Below, one piece after another: positions 14,677 to 22,218 of a stretch of DNA of 22,415 nt. The translations under genes and the position numbers were made by a program. This DNA comes from M3007 sp046299435 (GTDB taxonomy: Bacteria > Bacteroidota > Bacteroidia > Chitinophagales > Saprospiraceae). Below the pieces are notes generated by a model. That model made no database searches, had not been told where the DNA came from, and saw nothing but the letters and a program-made list of their open reading frames with translations. Location: the NCBI GenBank assembly GCA_046299435.1, contig JBKBIC010000063.1:1-22415 (forward strand), written 5' to 3'. Position 1 is the stretch's first letter, and each line of letters opens with the position of its first letter.

Positions 14677-16104
14677 ATGAAACCGAGCAAAAAAACGAAA
14701 CCGACGCGCCGGAACGCTGGCGAACCCTCGGCGATAGTGGTCAGTTCCAACGATTTGGCGCACGCCAAATACTCCATGACGCTTTGGCAAAAGCGGCTGT
14801 TCGCGTTTGCCGTCAGCCGGCTGCGGCGCGAAGACCGGGAGTTCTCGTGGCAGCGGATTTACTATTCCGAGCTCATCAATTACTTCGAGGCCGGCGGCGG
14901 CAAAAAGGCATACGATGCCATCCGGGAGGCCCCGCGCCAGCTGGACATGACCATCGAAGTGCCCTACCGCGACGAGCACGGCCACCTGCGCTACGCCTTC
15001 CTCAAAATCCTGAGCGGCTACACCATCCCCGCCGAGGAAGGCGAGCGGAACCAATACGTTGACCTCAAATTCAACGACGACCTGCGCCCGCACCTGCTCG
15101 CCCTCAAAGAACGGTTCATGGGCTACGACCTGACGAACGTCAAGCGGCTGCGCAGTGTGTACTCGATTCGCATTTACGAGCTGCTCAAAAGCCACCAGTT
15201 TCAGGGGCGGGTCGAGTTTTCGGTCAGTTATCTGCGCAGCATCCTGCAGTTGGAAGACAGTTACCGCCTGTATGCCGATTTCCGCCGGAACGTGATAGAC
15301 AAGGCCCGCAGCGATATGCGCGAGGCCTGCGACATAGAGTTCGACTACGAGGAAATCAAAAAATCCAACCGCGTCGAGTCGCTCATGTTCGTCATCCGCG
15401 AAAACACGGATTTCAATGCGCGGACGGCCGCCGAGGCCAAACCACTCGAAACGCCCAGCCACGATGGGGCAGGGGAGGGGGGCGTTCCCGCAAACCCGGC
15501 ACTGGCGGCCCCCGATGGCGTGTACGCCGAATTGGAATCGCTCGTGGTGCATAGCTGGGGCGTGAGTCCGGCACGGTTCGCGCAGTTGCTCGAAGAGCAT
15601 CCGGCAGATGACATCCGCCGCGCCGTGCGCGTCACCAAGCGCAAGGCCGCAACTGGCGAAGTGGGCAACAAGGCGGGCTTTTTCGTGTCGGCCATCCAAA
15701 AAGGCTTCACCGACGAGGCCGAGGCCCGCGAGCAAAAGAAGCAGAAAACCGCCGAGACCGCCCGTCGGCTGGCCGCGCTCGAACAGGAATCAGCCGCCGT
15801 CTCGGAGGCGTTTCGGCGCGAGGTCTTCTCCATCATCCGCCAGTTGACGGAGGCCGACGAGACCGTTGCGGCTCGTGCCATTGACGCGCTGCGGGCCAGC
15901 GCCCATCCGCTCATCCGTTCCAAAATCGCGGGCCTCGGCCCAACGCCCAAAGTGGACGACTTCCGGCACGACGAATACTTGCGGGAAAAAGTGATTGACG
16001 AAATCATCCGCCAGCACCCCGCCCAATTCGAGGCTGCGTATGCCGATTTTCAGGCGCAACAGCGGCGCATCACGGATGAGATGGCAAGGGTACGCGGGGC
16101 GTGA
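14677..16104 (+). CDS. rep: Rep_3-family plasmid replication initiator
   Basis: 475 residues from ATG 14677. An in-frame ATG at 14608 lies inside an iteron and would add 23 residues of poor character, so 14677 is preferred. Two winged-helix domains typical of RepB/RepE/Rep_3 initiators are visible: about 22-145 (SNDLAHAKYSMTLWQKRLFA, then AFLKILSGYTIP) and about 150-255 (FMGYDLTNVKRLRSVYSIRI, YELLKSHQFQGRVEFSV, LRSILQLEDSYRLYADFRRN, VIDKARSDMREACDIEFDYE). A long C-terminal extension (about 265-475) includes GNKAGFFVSAIQKGF and a Lys/Glu/Ala-rich coiled-coil-like segment; it is longer than in classical RepE (about 250 residues). It should bind the iterons upstream to start replication. Confidence 0.93.
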   Translation: MKPSKKTKPTRRNAGEPSAIVVSSNDLAHAKYSMTLWQKRLFAFAVSRLRREDREFSWQRIYYSELINYFEAGGGKKAYDAIREAPRQLDMTIEVPYRDEHGHLRYAFLKILSGYTIPAEEGERNQYVDLKFNDDLRPHLLALKERFMGYDLTNVKRLRSVYSIRIYELLKSHQFQGRVEFSVSYLRSILQLEDSYRLYADFRRNVIDKARSDMREACDIEFDYEEIKKSNRVESLMFVIRENTDFNARTAAEAKPLETPSHDGAGEGGVPANPALAAPDGVYAELESLVVHSWGVSPARFAQLLEEHPADDIRRAVRVTKRKAATGEVGNKAGFFVSAIQKGFTDEAEAREQKKQKTAETARRLAALEQESAAVSEAFRREVFSIIRQLTEADETVAARAIDALRASAHPLIRSKIAGLGPTPKVDDFRHDEYLREKVIDEIIRQHPAQFEAAYADFQAQQRRITDEMARVRGA

Positions 16105-16148
16105 CCATGCTTCTGAATGTTGGCTTCCCTTTCAAAAATGATTCGACT

Positions 16149-17165
16149 ATGTGGTTTTCAAAAAAAGCGGGCCCGCCGCCAAACGCCAAAATCCTGCAAG
16201 GGCACGAAGCCGAACCACAAGCCGTCCGCCAAGCGTTGCGCGAGGGTTTTCAATATTTTTTTAAAGGCCGTTGGCTGACATTCGATTGGAAAACTTCGGA
16301 AGGCGATTTGCCGAAAACGCCCGGTTTTTCGCACGAAAAAGGCGTTTTCGGCTGGCCGGTCTGGCGTTTGAACGCGCCCGTGCGCCTCGCGGGCTTGGAA
16401 TTGGCGAACCGCCTGGAAATCCACGACAGCCGCAGCAACCCGCACTCCAAACTCAGGCTCGATGTGCCGATTGATTATTTTGGCTTTTTTGTGGCATTCG
16501 GCGGCGGCGGCAAGGACAATTACCGGGTTTTGAAAAACCACCTCGCCCAATTTTTCGGCAAGCCCACGGGCGGTTGGGAACGCGCCGACCAACTGCACAG
16601 CGAATGGAGCTTCGAAGGGCTGAAAATCTCATGCCTTTGGTCGGATTCCAGCCAGTTCACCCGGGCCAACCGCGATTTTGACGAACACGCCTCGCTTTCC
16701 ATTTGGAACGAAACCCGCTACCCGGAATTCCTGACCGAAGACTACTCGAACAACCTTCAAATTGCTGCTGGGGAAGGCTTCCGCATGGTGTTTTTTGAAC
16801 CGCAGATGCTTCAACTGCATGACAATTACCGCGCCAGCCGTTCCGTTCGCCTGACCCCCAAGCCGATTGCAGAAGCATTGGAGAAATCGGGCAAAACGCT
16901 GGCCGTCTGGCTTGATTTGCCAAATGATAGAATCGGATTTGCCCGCCGGGAATTGGCCGTGATTTTGCGGATTTCGGAGCTGCGGCAACTGAATTTCAGC
17001 ACCGACGATTGCGACCGCCACTACGAAGACCGACTCAGGGCGATTTCAAAATCCGGGGAAGAAAACATCGTGCTTTACGCGGGAGATGGCGAATTGGCAG
17101 GCTTGAAAAATTGGCTCTTGGCTCAGGGGGTACTTGAAATCGCGGACTTGGGTTTTCGGCGGTAG
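16149..17165 (+). CDS. Protein of unknown function downstream of rep
   Basis: 338 residues from ATG 16149; an earlier in-frame ATG at 16107 and a GTG at 16101 overlapping the rep stop are alternatives, so the start is uncertain. No signal peptide or membrane segment. The protein is rich in aromatic residues. Notable stretches are GHEAEPQAVRQALREGFQYF, LRLDVPIDYFGFFVAFGGGG, WSFEGLKISCLWSDSSQF, HASLSIWNETRYPEFL and a C-terminal ENIVLYAGDGELAGLKNWLL. I do not recognise a family. It probably is co-transcribed with rep and ends before a hairpin between convergent genes. It could be a plasmid maintenance, immunity or accessory factor, but nothing in the sequence proves this. Confidence 0.8.
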   Translation: MWFSKKAGPPPNAKILQGHEAEPQAVRQALREGFQYFFKGRWLTFDWKTSEGDLPKTPGFSHEKGVFGWPVWRLNAPVRLAGLELANRLEIHDSRSNPHSKLRLDVPIDYFGFFVAFGGGGKDNYRVLKNHLAQFFGKPTGGWERADQLHSEWSFEGLKISCLWSDSSQFTRANRDFDEHASLSIWNETRYPEFLTEDYSNNLQIAAGEGFRMVFFEPQMLQLHDNYRASRSVRLTPKPIAEALEKSGKTLAVWLDLPNDRIGFARRELAVILRISELRQLNFSTDDCDRHYEDRLRAISKSGEENIVLYAGDGELAGLKNWLLAQGVLEIADLGFRR

Positions 17166-17350
17166 AAACCATGGCCAACCTGACTGCCGTGCAACAATTC
17201 ATGGCGATATTTTCCGGGCACTCCGATACCGCATTTTGGTTGCTCTTAGCGGCGGCATTGACGAAGGCGACCAGTCGCCCAAGCGGGCGCGGGGAGCTGC
17301 CAAGAGCAGCTCCCCGCTTCAACGTTTACCGCAGGCGGCTATCATTTCGC
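17166..17350. other. Convergent intergenic gap with a possible gene remnant
   Basis: A frame opens with ATG at 17171, 5 bp after the previous stop, and reads MANLTAVQQFMAIFSGHSDT then AFWLLLAAALTKA before passing into the hairpin and the antisense of the next gene. The first 40 codons look protein-like, so this may be the truncated start of a lost gene. It also holds the hairpin at 17289. Confidence 0.35.
17289..17317. terminator. Hairpin between convergent genes
   Basis: GCGGGGAGCTGC (17289-17300) and its exact complement (17306-17317) flank a CAAGA loop. There is no clean T tract on either strand. Its place between two convergent genes suggests a bidirectional terminator or 3'-end stabiliser. 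Confidence 0.6.
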
Positions 17351-19888
17351 TCATTCCACTTTTGTAAAACGCCCAGTAAGCACTTTTCCGCCTACTTGCA
17401 CCTTGGCAACATAGGTGCCGGCAGGCAGGCTGGAGACATCGAACAATTCGCTGTGCGTGCCCGCCTCGCCTCGGATATCGCTGCGCGAGAGCACGAGTTT
17501 CCCGGTCATATCGAACACTTGTACGTCAACTGTGTCCTCTTTCGGCATATTGACGGCCATAGTCAGGCGGTCGGTTGCGGGCACCGGGAAGAGGTTGAGG
17601 GCCGGTTCTGGCGTGGTACTGCTCCGCTCGGCCGCTTCTTCGCCAGTCTCTGCGCCTGCTTGGGCAGGCGGTTCGGATGGCTCCGAGCTCTGTGCGGTAT
17701 TGTCGGTTTCTGCAGCCGGGTCGGGGGGATAGATGCCGTCGGCGGTGCGGCTTTCGTCGCCGTCCGGGCCTTCGAGCGAGTACGCGGTTTGCAGGCAGAT
17801 GGAAAACGTCCCGGTCTGCCCATTGTACCCCCAGACCCGCAGGTGGTAGGTATTGCCGGGCGTGCCGGTGATGGTGCCCGATGGCATGGCATCGTTGGGT
17901 GTGTCGTCAATACAGCCGAAATATGTCAGGTTTGAGCAGTCCTCTCCGCTGTACGCAGCAAGGACGGCATCGGTGAGGCTGCCGGCGAAGGTGTAGAAAT
18001 AGACTTTCCCCGTGCTGGGCATTGTAAATTTGAACCACACGTCCCTCATGTTGCTGTTAAAACAATTGGACACAGTGCCGGGCGATGGGTTTTGGGTAAT
18101 GGTTGCGCCCACGTTGGATGAGCTTGTGGGGTTACAGGCATTGTTTGCGGTGAGTACAGTCGCCCAGCAAGGTTCGTCATTGCTCGCATTGCCGCTGTTG
18201 CAGCTAATGCTCAATGCGAAGCTGCCGCTTTGCCCTTGATAGCCGTCCACCACGATGTAATAAACACCGGGCGTTGCACCGGAAAGTGTGGCGAAGTCGT
18301 CGCCAGAAGCCCGGCAGTTGTTGCTGGAGCAGGCGCTCAGGATGAAGACATCGGCATCAAAACTCAAGTTTGAAAGCGAGGCAGTGAGCGTGCCGCCCGT
18401 GTAATTGACCCGGAAGATGCGCTCTCCCCCGGATTCGTCCCAGTTGGTACAACTGTAGTTGGAAAAGAAATTGACTGCGCCCAAGGTGCTGCCCGTGTAG
18501 AACCCGCCGCAGCTGGCACTTTGGGCTGCCGAGCACGGGTCGCTGAACGAAGTGGAGAAAGTGGCGGGCACAGACCATGCCGACCATGTGCCGTTGCTGC
18601 ACCGCACAGAGGCCCTGAACTCGTACAGGGTATTGGGCAGCAGGCCGCTCACGAAGGTGGAGTTGGTGGTCGCGCCCGGCAGGTCGGTCCAAGTGCTGGT
18701 GCCGTAGGGGCGGATTTGCCAATCGTATGCCAGTGCCCCAACGATGGGGGTGCAGTTCAGCGTTGCGGAGGTCTGCCCGACGTTGGTCGCAAAAAGCTGG
18801 CTGGGGGCGGGCGCGCTGCACGGCGCGCACTGCGTCTGGAAAGTTTTGGTGCCGGAATAGGATGTCCAGCCAAAATAGGGGCAGTAAACACGCACCTGCA
18901 CATCGTAAGTGGTGCAAGCCAAAAGCCCGTTCACCGTCACCGTGCCGGACGACACGCCCGAAAGGGATGTCCACGACGACGTGCCCGACCGCCTGTACCG
19001 GTACTGGTAGGAGGTAGCCCCTGACATAGAGCAACTCCAAGTGGCGGAGGTTTGGGTGGCATTGGTCACGTTGATTTGTTGTGCCGACGGCGTGCCGCAG
19101 GGCGATGTGTTGCTGCACAACAGGGAGAGCGTGTAATCGCTCACCGCATAGCTCCAGCCGTCCACGATGATGCGATAGGTGCCGGCGGGCAGGCTCGTGT
19201 ACACGATTTGCTCGCCCGTGTTGCCGCTGTTGCCGCTCCATGCGATGATGCCCGAATTGCTGCAAGCCGGGTTCAGCATCAAATCGAGGTCAGCCGAAAG
19301 GTTGCCCAACGTGATGGTCACGTTGGACGTGCTGCCCAGCGTGAACTGGTGGATGGTCTCCGGGCCGGTCATGTCCGTGAACGGTGTGCTGCCGTTGTTG
19401 GCCGTGTAACTGTTCCAGTTGTACCCCCCGATGCTGTTGTTGCCGTTGTAGGTGTTGCCGCAAGCCATCACCACGGGGTTGCCGCAACCGTTGGAGCCGC
19501 CACTGCCGCCGCCATTGTAAACGGTAAAGGGTTGTGTGAACAGCAGGCCGCCAGAGTCGTAGTCCCAGACCCTGATGGTGTAGTTGTTGGCCGATAGGTA
19601 GCCGAGGCTCAGCGAAAACGTCCCGGTGCTGTAAATCATCGGGCAAAAAGGCTGGCCGCTGTTGTAAAAATCGGCGAACACGTTGAGCGTCGTGCCCGAC
19701 CAATACGACGACTGGCCCGTGAAGCTCCAACAGCCGTTGCCGAGGTAGTACTCCACCGTTGCCGTCACATAGCTGCTCGTGTAGGCAGGGCTTGGGTTCA
19801 CGGCCACGCCGTTGATGCCCTGCCCCTTGACCGATAGGGCTGCCCAAAAGCAGAGGAGCGGGATGAGAAGATTTCGAATGTTTTTCAT
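17351..19888 (-). CDS. T9SS type A sorted multidomain secreted protein (PPC and FnIII domains)
   Basis: 845 residues; the start at 19888 was chosen because it opens a signal peptide (MKNIRNLLIPLLCFWAALSV, then KGQ). About 140-235 is a pre-peptidase C-terminal (PPC)-like domain (LGNLSADLDLMLNPACSNSG, LPAGTYRIIVDGW). About 245-330 and 335-425 are two fibronectin type III domains (TSATWSCS, TTYDVQVRVYC; TSATLNC, TLYEFRASVRC). About 428-545 and 550-675 are further PPC-like domains (LSFDADVFILSACSS, TPGVYYIVVDGYQG). Then comes an acidic Pro/Ser-rich linker and a Por/type A sorting domain (about 765-845: LNLFPVPATDRL, DVQVFDMTGKLVLS, LPAGTYVAKV). No catalytic domain is visible, so a surface-binding role is more likely than an enzyme. 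Confidence 0.9.
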   Translation of the reverse strand: MKNIRNLLIPLLCFWAALSVKGQGINGVAVNPSPAYTSSYVTATVEYYLGNGCWSFTGQSSYWSGTTLNVFADFYNSGQPFCPMIYSTGTFSLSLGYLSANNYTIRVWDYDSGGLLFTQPFTVYNGGGSGGSNGCGNPVVMACGNTYNGNNSIGGYNWNSYTANNGSTPFTDMTGPETIHQFTLGSTSNVTITLGNLSADLDLMLNPACSNSGIIAWSGNSGNTGEQIVYTSLPAGTYRIIVDGWSYAVSDYTLSLLCSNTSPCGTPSAQQINVTNATQTSATWSCSMSGATSYQYRYRRSGTSSWTSLSGVSSGTVTVNGLLACTTYDVQVRVYCPYFGWTSYSGTKTFQTQCAPCSAPAPSQLFATNVGQTSATLNCTPIVGALAYDWQIRPYGTSTWTDLPGATTNSTFVSGLLPNTLYEFRASVRCSNGTWSAWSVPATFSTSFSDPCSAAQSASCGGFYTGSTLGAVNFFSNYSCTNWDESGGERIFRVNYTGGTLTASLSNLSFDADVFILSACSSNNCRASGDDFATLSGATPGVYYIVVDGYQGQSGSFALSISCNSGNASNDEPCWATVLTANNACNPTSSSNVGATITQNPSPGTVSNCFNSNMRDVWFKFTMPSTGKVYFYTFAGSLTDAVLAAYSGEDCSNLTYFGCIDDTPNDAMPSGTITGTPGNTYHLRVWGYNGQTGTFSICLQTAYSLEGPDGDESRTADGIYPPDPAAETDNTAQSSEPSEPPAQAGAETGEEAAERSSTTPEPALNLFPVPATDRLTMAVNMPKEDTVDVQVFDMTGKLVLSRSDIRGEAGTHSELFDVSSLPAGTYVAKVQVGGKVLTGRFTKVE

Positions 19889-19926
19889 TGTGTACAATGA
19901 TTTTGGTTGGTGAAAAATGTTGGTCC

Positions 19927-19958
19927 ATAGCCACCATTGGCTATCCACTATGAGTGGA
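19927..19958 (-). promoter_or_regulatory. Two adjacent small hairpins upstream of the type A sorted protein gene
   Basis: ATAGCCA/TGGCTAT (19927-19933, 19938-19944) and TCCACT/AGTGGA (19944-19949, 19953-19958) form back-to-back inverted repeats 39-70 bp before the start codon. They could be operators or leader structures; no known riboswitch is recognised. Confidence 0.35.
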
Positions 19959-20014
19959 AGCCCCCATGCGTCAGTACCCAAGCGAGCGATTTTTTTTCAA
20001 GACCAACCCAAAAA

Positions 20015-20058
20015 GCAAGGCCCGCTGCCGAGCACGGGGCTTCGGCAGCGGGCCTTGC
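20015..20058 (-). terminator. Rho-independent terminator for the SprB-repeat gene
   Basis: Perfect 17-bp arms (20015-20031 and 20042-20058) around a 10-nt loop. On the minus strand the stem is followed at once by TTTTT. It lies 21 bp past the stop codon at 20080. Confidence 0.92.
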
Positions 20059-20079
20059 GAATGAAAACGCGGCAGCAGC

Positions 20080-22218
20080 TCACTCGTTGAGCACCGCCAA
20101 TGAGCCTGTCTTGGGCGGTATCACTGCCCCGTCAAGGCGGGTCAGTTTCAGCACCCAGTAATAAGTGGCCTGTGGCACGGGGTTGCCGTTCGGGTTCTTG
20201 CCCATCCAGCCATCGCCCCGCGACGAGTGGAAAACCACCTCTCCCCAGCGGCTGTAAATGGTCAGGTCGCCGGTGTAAACCGCCGGGTCGAAAGCCCGCA
20301 TCGGCTCGAAGCAATCGTTCAGCCCGTCGCCATTGGGCGTGATGACGTTCGGGATGCTGTCCGGCGAAAAGGTGACGACCGGGCAGGGAATCGTATCGGC
20401 CAAAAACACCCAAGCCGTATCGGCCACGCCGCAGGGCGAAAGGCGGACAAAATATTGGAACGAGTCCTGCAAGGTGTACTGCGTGTTGTCGGGCCGGTAC
20501 AAGAACTTGTAGCCCTCGCGGAGCAAGATGCCGTGTTTGGGGTCCGAGAGCCGGTCAAACTCCAAATCAAAAAGGCTCGCCGGCACATCGTCGTTTTCGA
20601 GCGGCTCGAAAGTGTATTCCGTTTGGTCTTCGTTGATTTTCTTGTAATCGTTGGCCAAACTGAAAAGCGGTACCTCGACCAGCGCACTGCCCGCCGGCGC
20701 ACCGTCGGCACAACGCGCATCTGCGACCTCTTCCAATTGGAAGACCCCGTCGGCCCCCATGTTTTTCGTCACGAACCAAAACGGCGAAGACTCGATGACA
20801 GGCAAGGCAATGGTTTCCTGCCCGTCCGAAAGTGCCGCACGCCATGGCGATTTCCCCGTCAAATCGAGCCGGAGCCGGGTCGGTGTCCCAGGGCATACCA
20901 CCGTGTCGCCGCTCAAAACCGCCGTCGGCTTCGCCCAAACCTCCAGCGGGTGCGTGGCCGAAGCCGTGCAGCCTTGCGCGTCGGTGGCCGTGACCGAGAA
21001 CGTCGCCGCTGCCGTCGGCCCCACTTGGTGCGTCGGCCAATCCAGCCCCGGCGCGTCGCTCCATGCGAAATGACAGTCCGCGCAGCCCGATGGCACAGCC
21101 GTCAACGTGGTTTGCTCGCCCGCGCAAACGCCTGCGGGCGCGTCCAGCACGACGGACACAGGATTGGCAGAGGCCCCGATGTTGAAAAAAGCCGTGTCCG
21201 CGCAGCCCGTCGCATCGGTGGCGGTGACCGAAAAACTGCCCGGCGGCAAATCGGCGACCGCGTCCCCGACCCCGCCGCTGCTCCAAACAACTGAAAACGA
21301 GCCGTTTGCGCCACCGACCGTCGCGGTGGCCGAGCCGTTGGGCAAGCCGCAGACCGTGTTCTTTGGCGCGACTGAAACAGCGATGGCACAGGGCTGGCTG
21401 TTGGAAATGCTGAACGCTGTGCTGCTCGTGCAGCCGTTCGCATCGGTGACGGTAAGCGTGTAATTGCCTGATTTTAAGTTGGATAGCGTCCCCCCAACCC
21501 CCTGAGGGGGGAGTTGTCCCGGCGTTGGGCCTGACCAATTCAGGGTGAACGGTGCCGTGCCACCGCTGACGGTTGCCGTTGCGCTGCCGTCGGCAGATAT
21601 GTTCGAGGTGGCGGGGCTTTGCTGCGCTGCCGAGCAAACCAGTTGGGCCGGTTGATTCACCGTGACCGACGCGACGGCGGTGCAGTTGTTCGCGTCGGTC
21701 ACGGTGCAGGTATAGTTGCCTGCCGGGACGGAGGGCAGATTTTGCGTCGTCGCGCCAGTGCTCCATTTGAACGTGAGCGCGCCCGTGCCGCCGCTGGCCG
21801 CGAGGCTGACCGAGCCGTTTTGCCCAAAACAAAGTGGGTTTGTGGCCGAGGCCGAAGCGCTGGGGCCGTCGGTGTTTTGGACGGTGGCCGAGGCGGTGGC
21901 CGTGCAGCCGTTTCCGCTGGTCACGGTCACGCCGTAGTTGCCTGCCGGGACGTTGCTCAGGTTTTGCGTCGTCGCGCCGTTGCTCCATGAATATGTCGGC
22001 GTTCCCGTCGCGCCAGTTACCGTCAGATTGACGGCACCCGTTGATTGCGAGCAGTTTGCGGGCGCGATGGTCGCGCTGGCGGTGGGCGCGGTATTTACCG
22101 TGACCACCGTTGCCGACGAGGTGGGCGGGCAGCCGTTTTGTGTGACGACCACCGTGTAACTGCCCGCTTGCATGGCAGGGTAACTTTCTGAAGTCGCGCC
22201 GGGAATATCTACTCCGTT
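20080..22218 (-). CDS. T9SS type B sorted SprB-repeat surface protein, 5' end removed by IS insertion
   Basis: The frame runs without a start from the IS border: L-N-G-V-D-I-P-G-A-T-S-E-S-Y precedes an internal Met (22171-22173), so the natural N-terminus lies beyond the IS. About four SprB-type repeats follow (YSWSNGATTQNLSNVPAGNY; FKWSTGATTQNLPSVPAGNY; LTVTDANGCTSS; FSVTATDATGCADT). Then come Ig-like segments (VCAGEQTTLTAVPSGC), a Big_9-like stretch (NDDVPASLFDLEFDRLSDPK) and a C-terminal CHU_C domain (NVITPNGDGLNDCFEP, LTIYSRWGEVVF, PQATYYWVL). SprB-like proteins are surface adhesins in gliding Bacteroidota (family knowledge). Without promoter and signal peptide this copy is probably inactive. 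Confidence 0.88.
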   Translation of the reverse strand, partial: NGVDIPGATSESYPAMQAGSYTVVVTQNGCPPTSSATVVTVNTAPTASATIAPANCSQSTGAVNLTVTGATGTPTYSWSNGATTQNLSNVPAGNYGVTVTSGNGCTATASATVQNTDGPSASASATNPLCFGQNGSVSLAASGGTGALTFKWSTGATTQNLPSVPAGNYTCTVTDANNCTAVASVTVNQPAQLVCSAAQQSPATSNISADGSATATVSGGTAPFTLNWSGPTPGQLPPQGVGGTLSNLKSGNYTLTVTDANGCTSSTAFSISNSQPCAIAVSVAPKNTVCGLPNGSATATVGGANGSFSVVWSSGGVGDAVADLPPGSFSVTATDATGCADTAFFNIGASANPVSVVLDAPAGVCAGEQTTLTAVPSGCADCHFAWSDAPGLDWPTHQVGPTAAATFSVTATDAQGCTASATHPLEVWAKPTAVLSGDTVVCPGTPTRLRLDLTGKSPWRAALSDGQETIALPVIESSPFWFVTKNMGADGVFQLEEVADARCADGAPAGSALVEVPLFSLANDYKKINEDQTEYTFEPLENDDVPASLFDLEFDRLSDPKHGILLREGYKFLYRPDNTQYTLQDSFQYFVRLSPCGVADTAWVFLADTIPCPVVTFSPDSIPNVITPNGDGLNDCFEPMRAFDPAVYTGDLTIYSRWGEVVFHSSRGDGWMGKNPNGNPVPQATYYWVLKLTRLDGAVIPPKTGSLAVLNE
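21490..21516. repeat. G/C-rich palindromic insert inside a SprB repeat
   Basis: CCCCCCAACCCCCTGAGGGGGG followed by AGTTG forms a hairpin (CAAC-CCCC against GGGG-A-GTTG with one bulge). In the protein it adds the residues PGQLPPQGVGG where neighbouring SprB repeats read WSNGATTQNLSN. It keeps the frame. Confidence 0.65.

Noticed and set aside
15455..15500. G-rich stretch within rep (GGGGCAGGGGAGGGGGGCG)
   Set aside because: Considered as an inserted repeat like that in the SprB gene, but no pairing arm is present and it falls in a linker of the protein.
20567..21988. Long second minus-strand frame (473 codons)
   Set aside because: Shadow of the SprB-repeat gene in the same DNA; composition is Arg/Gly/His-rich and no domain is visible.
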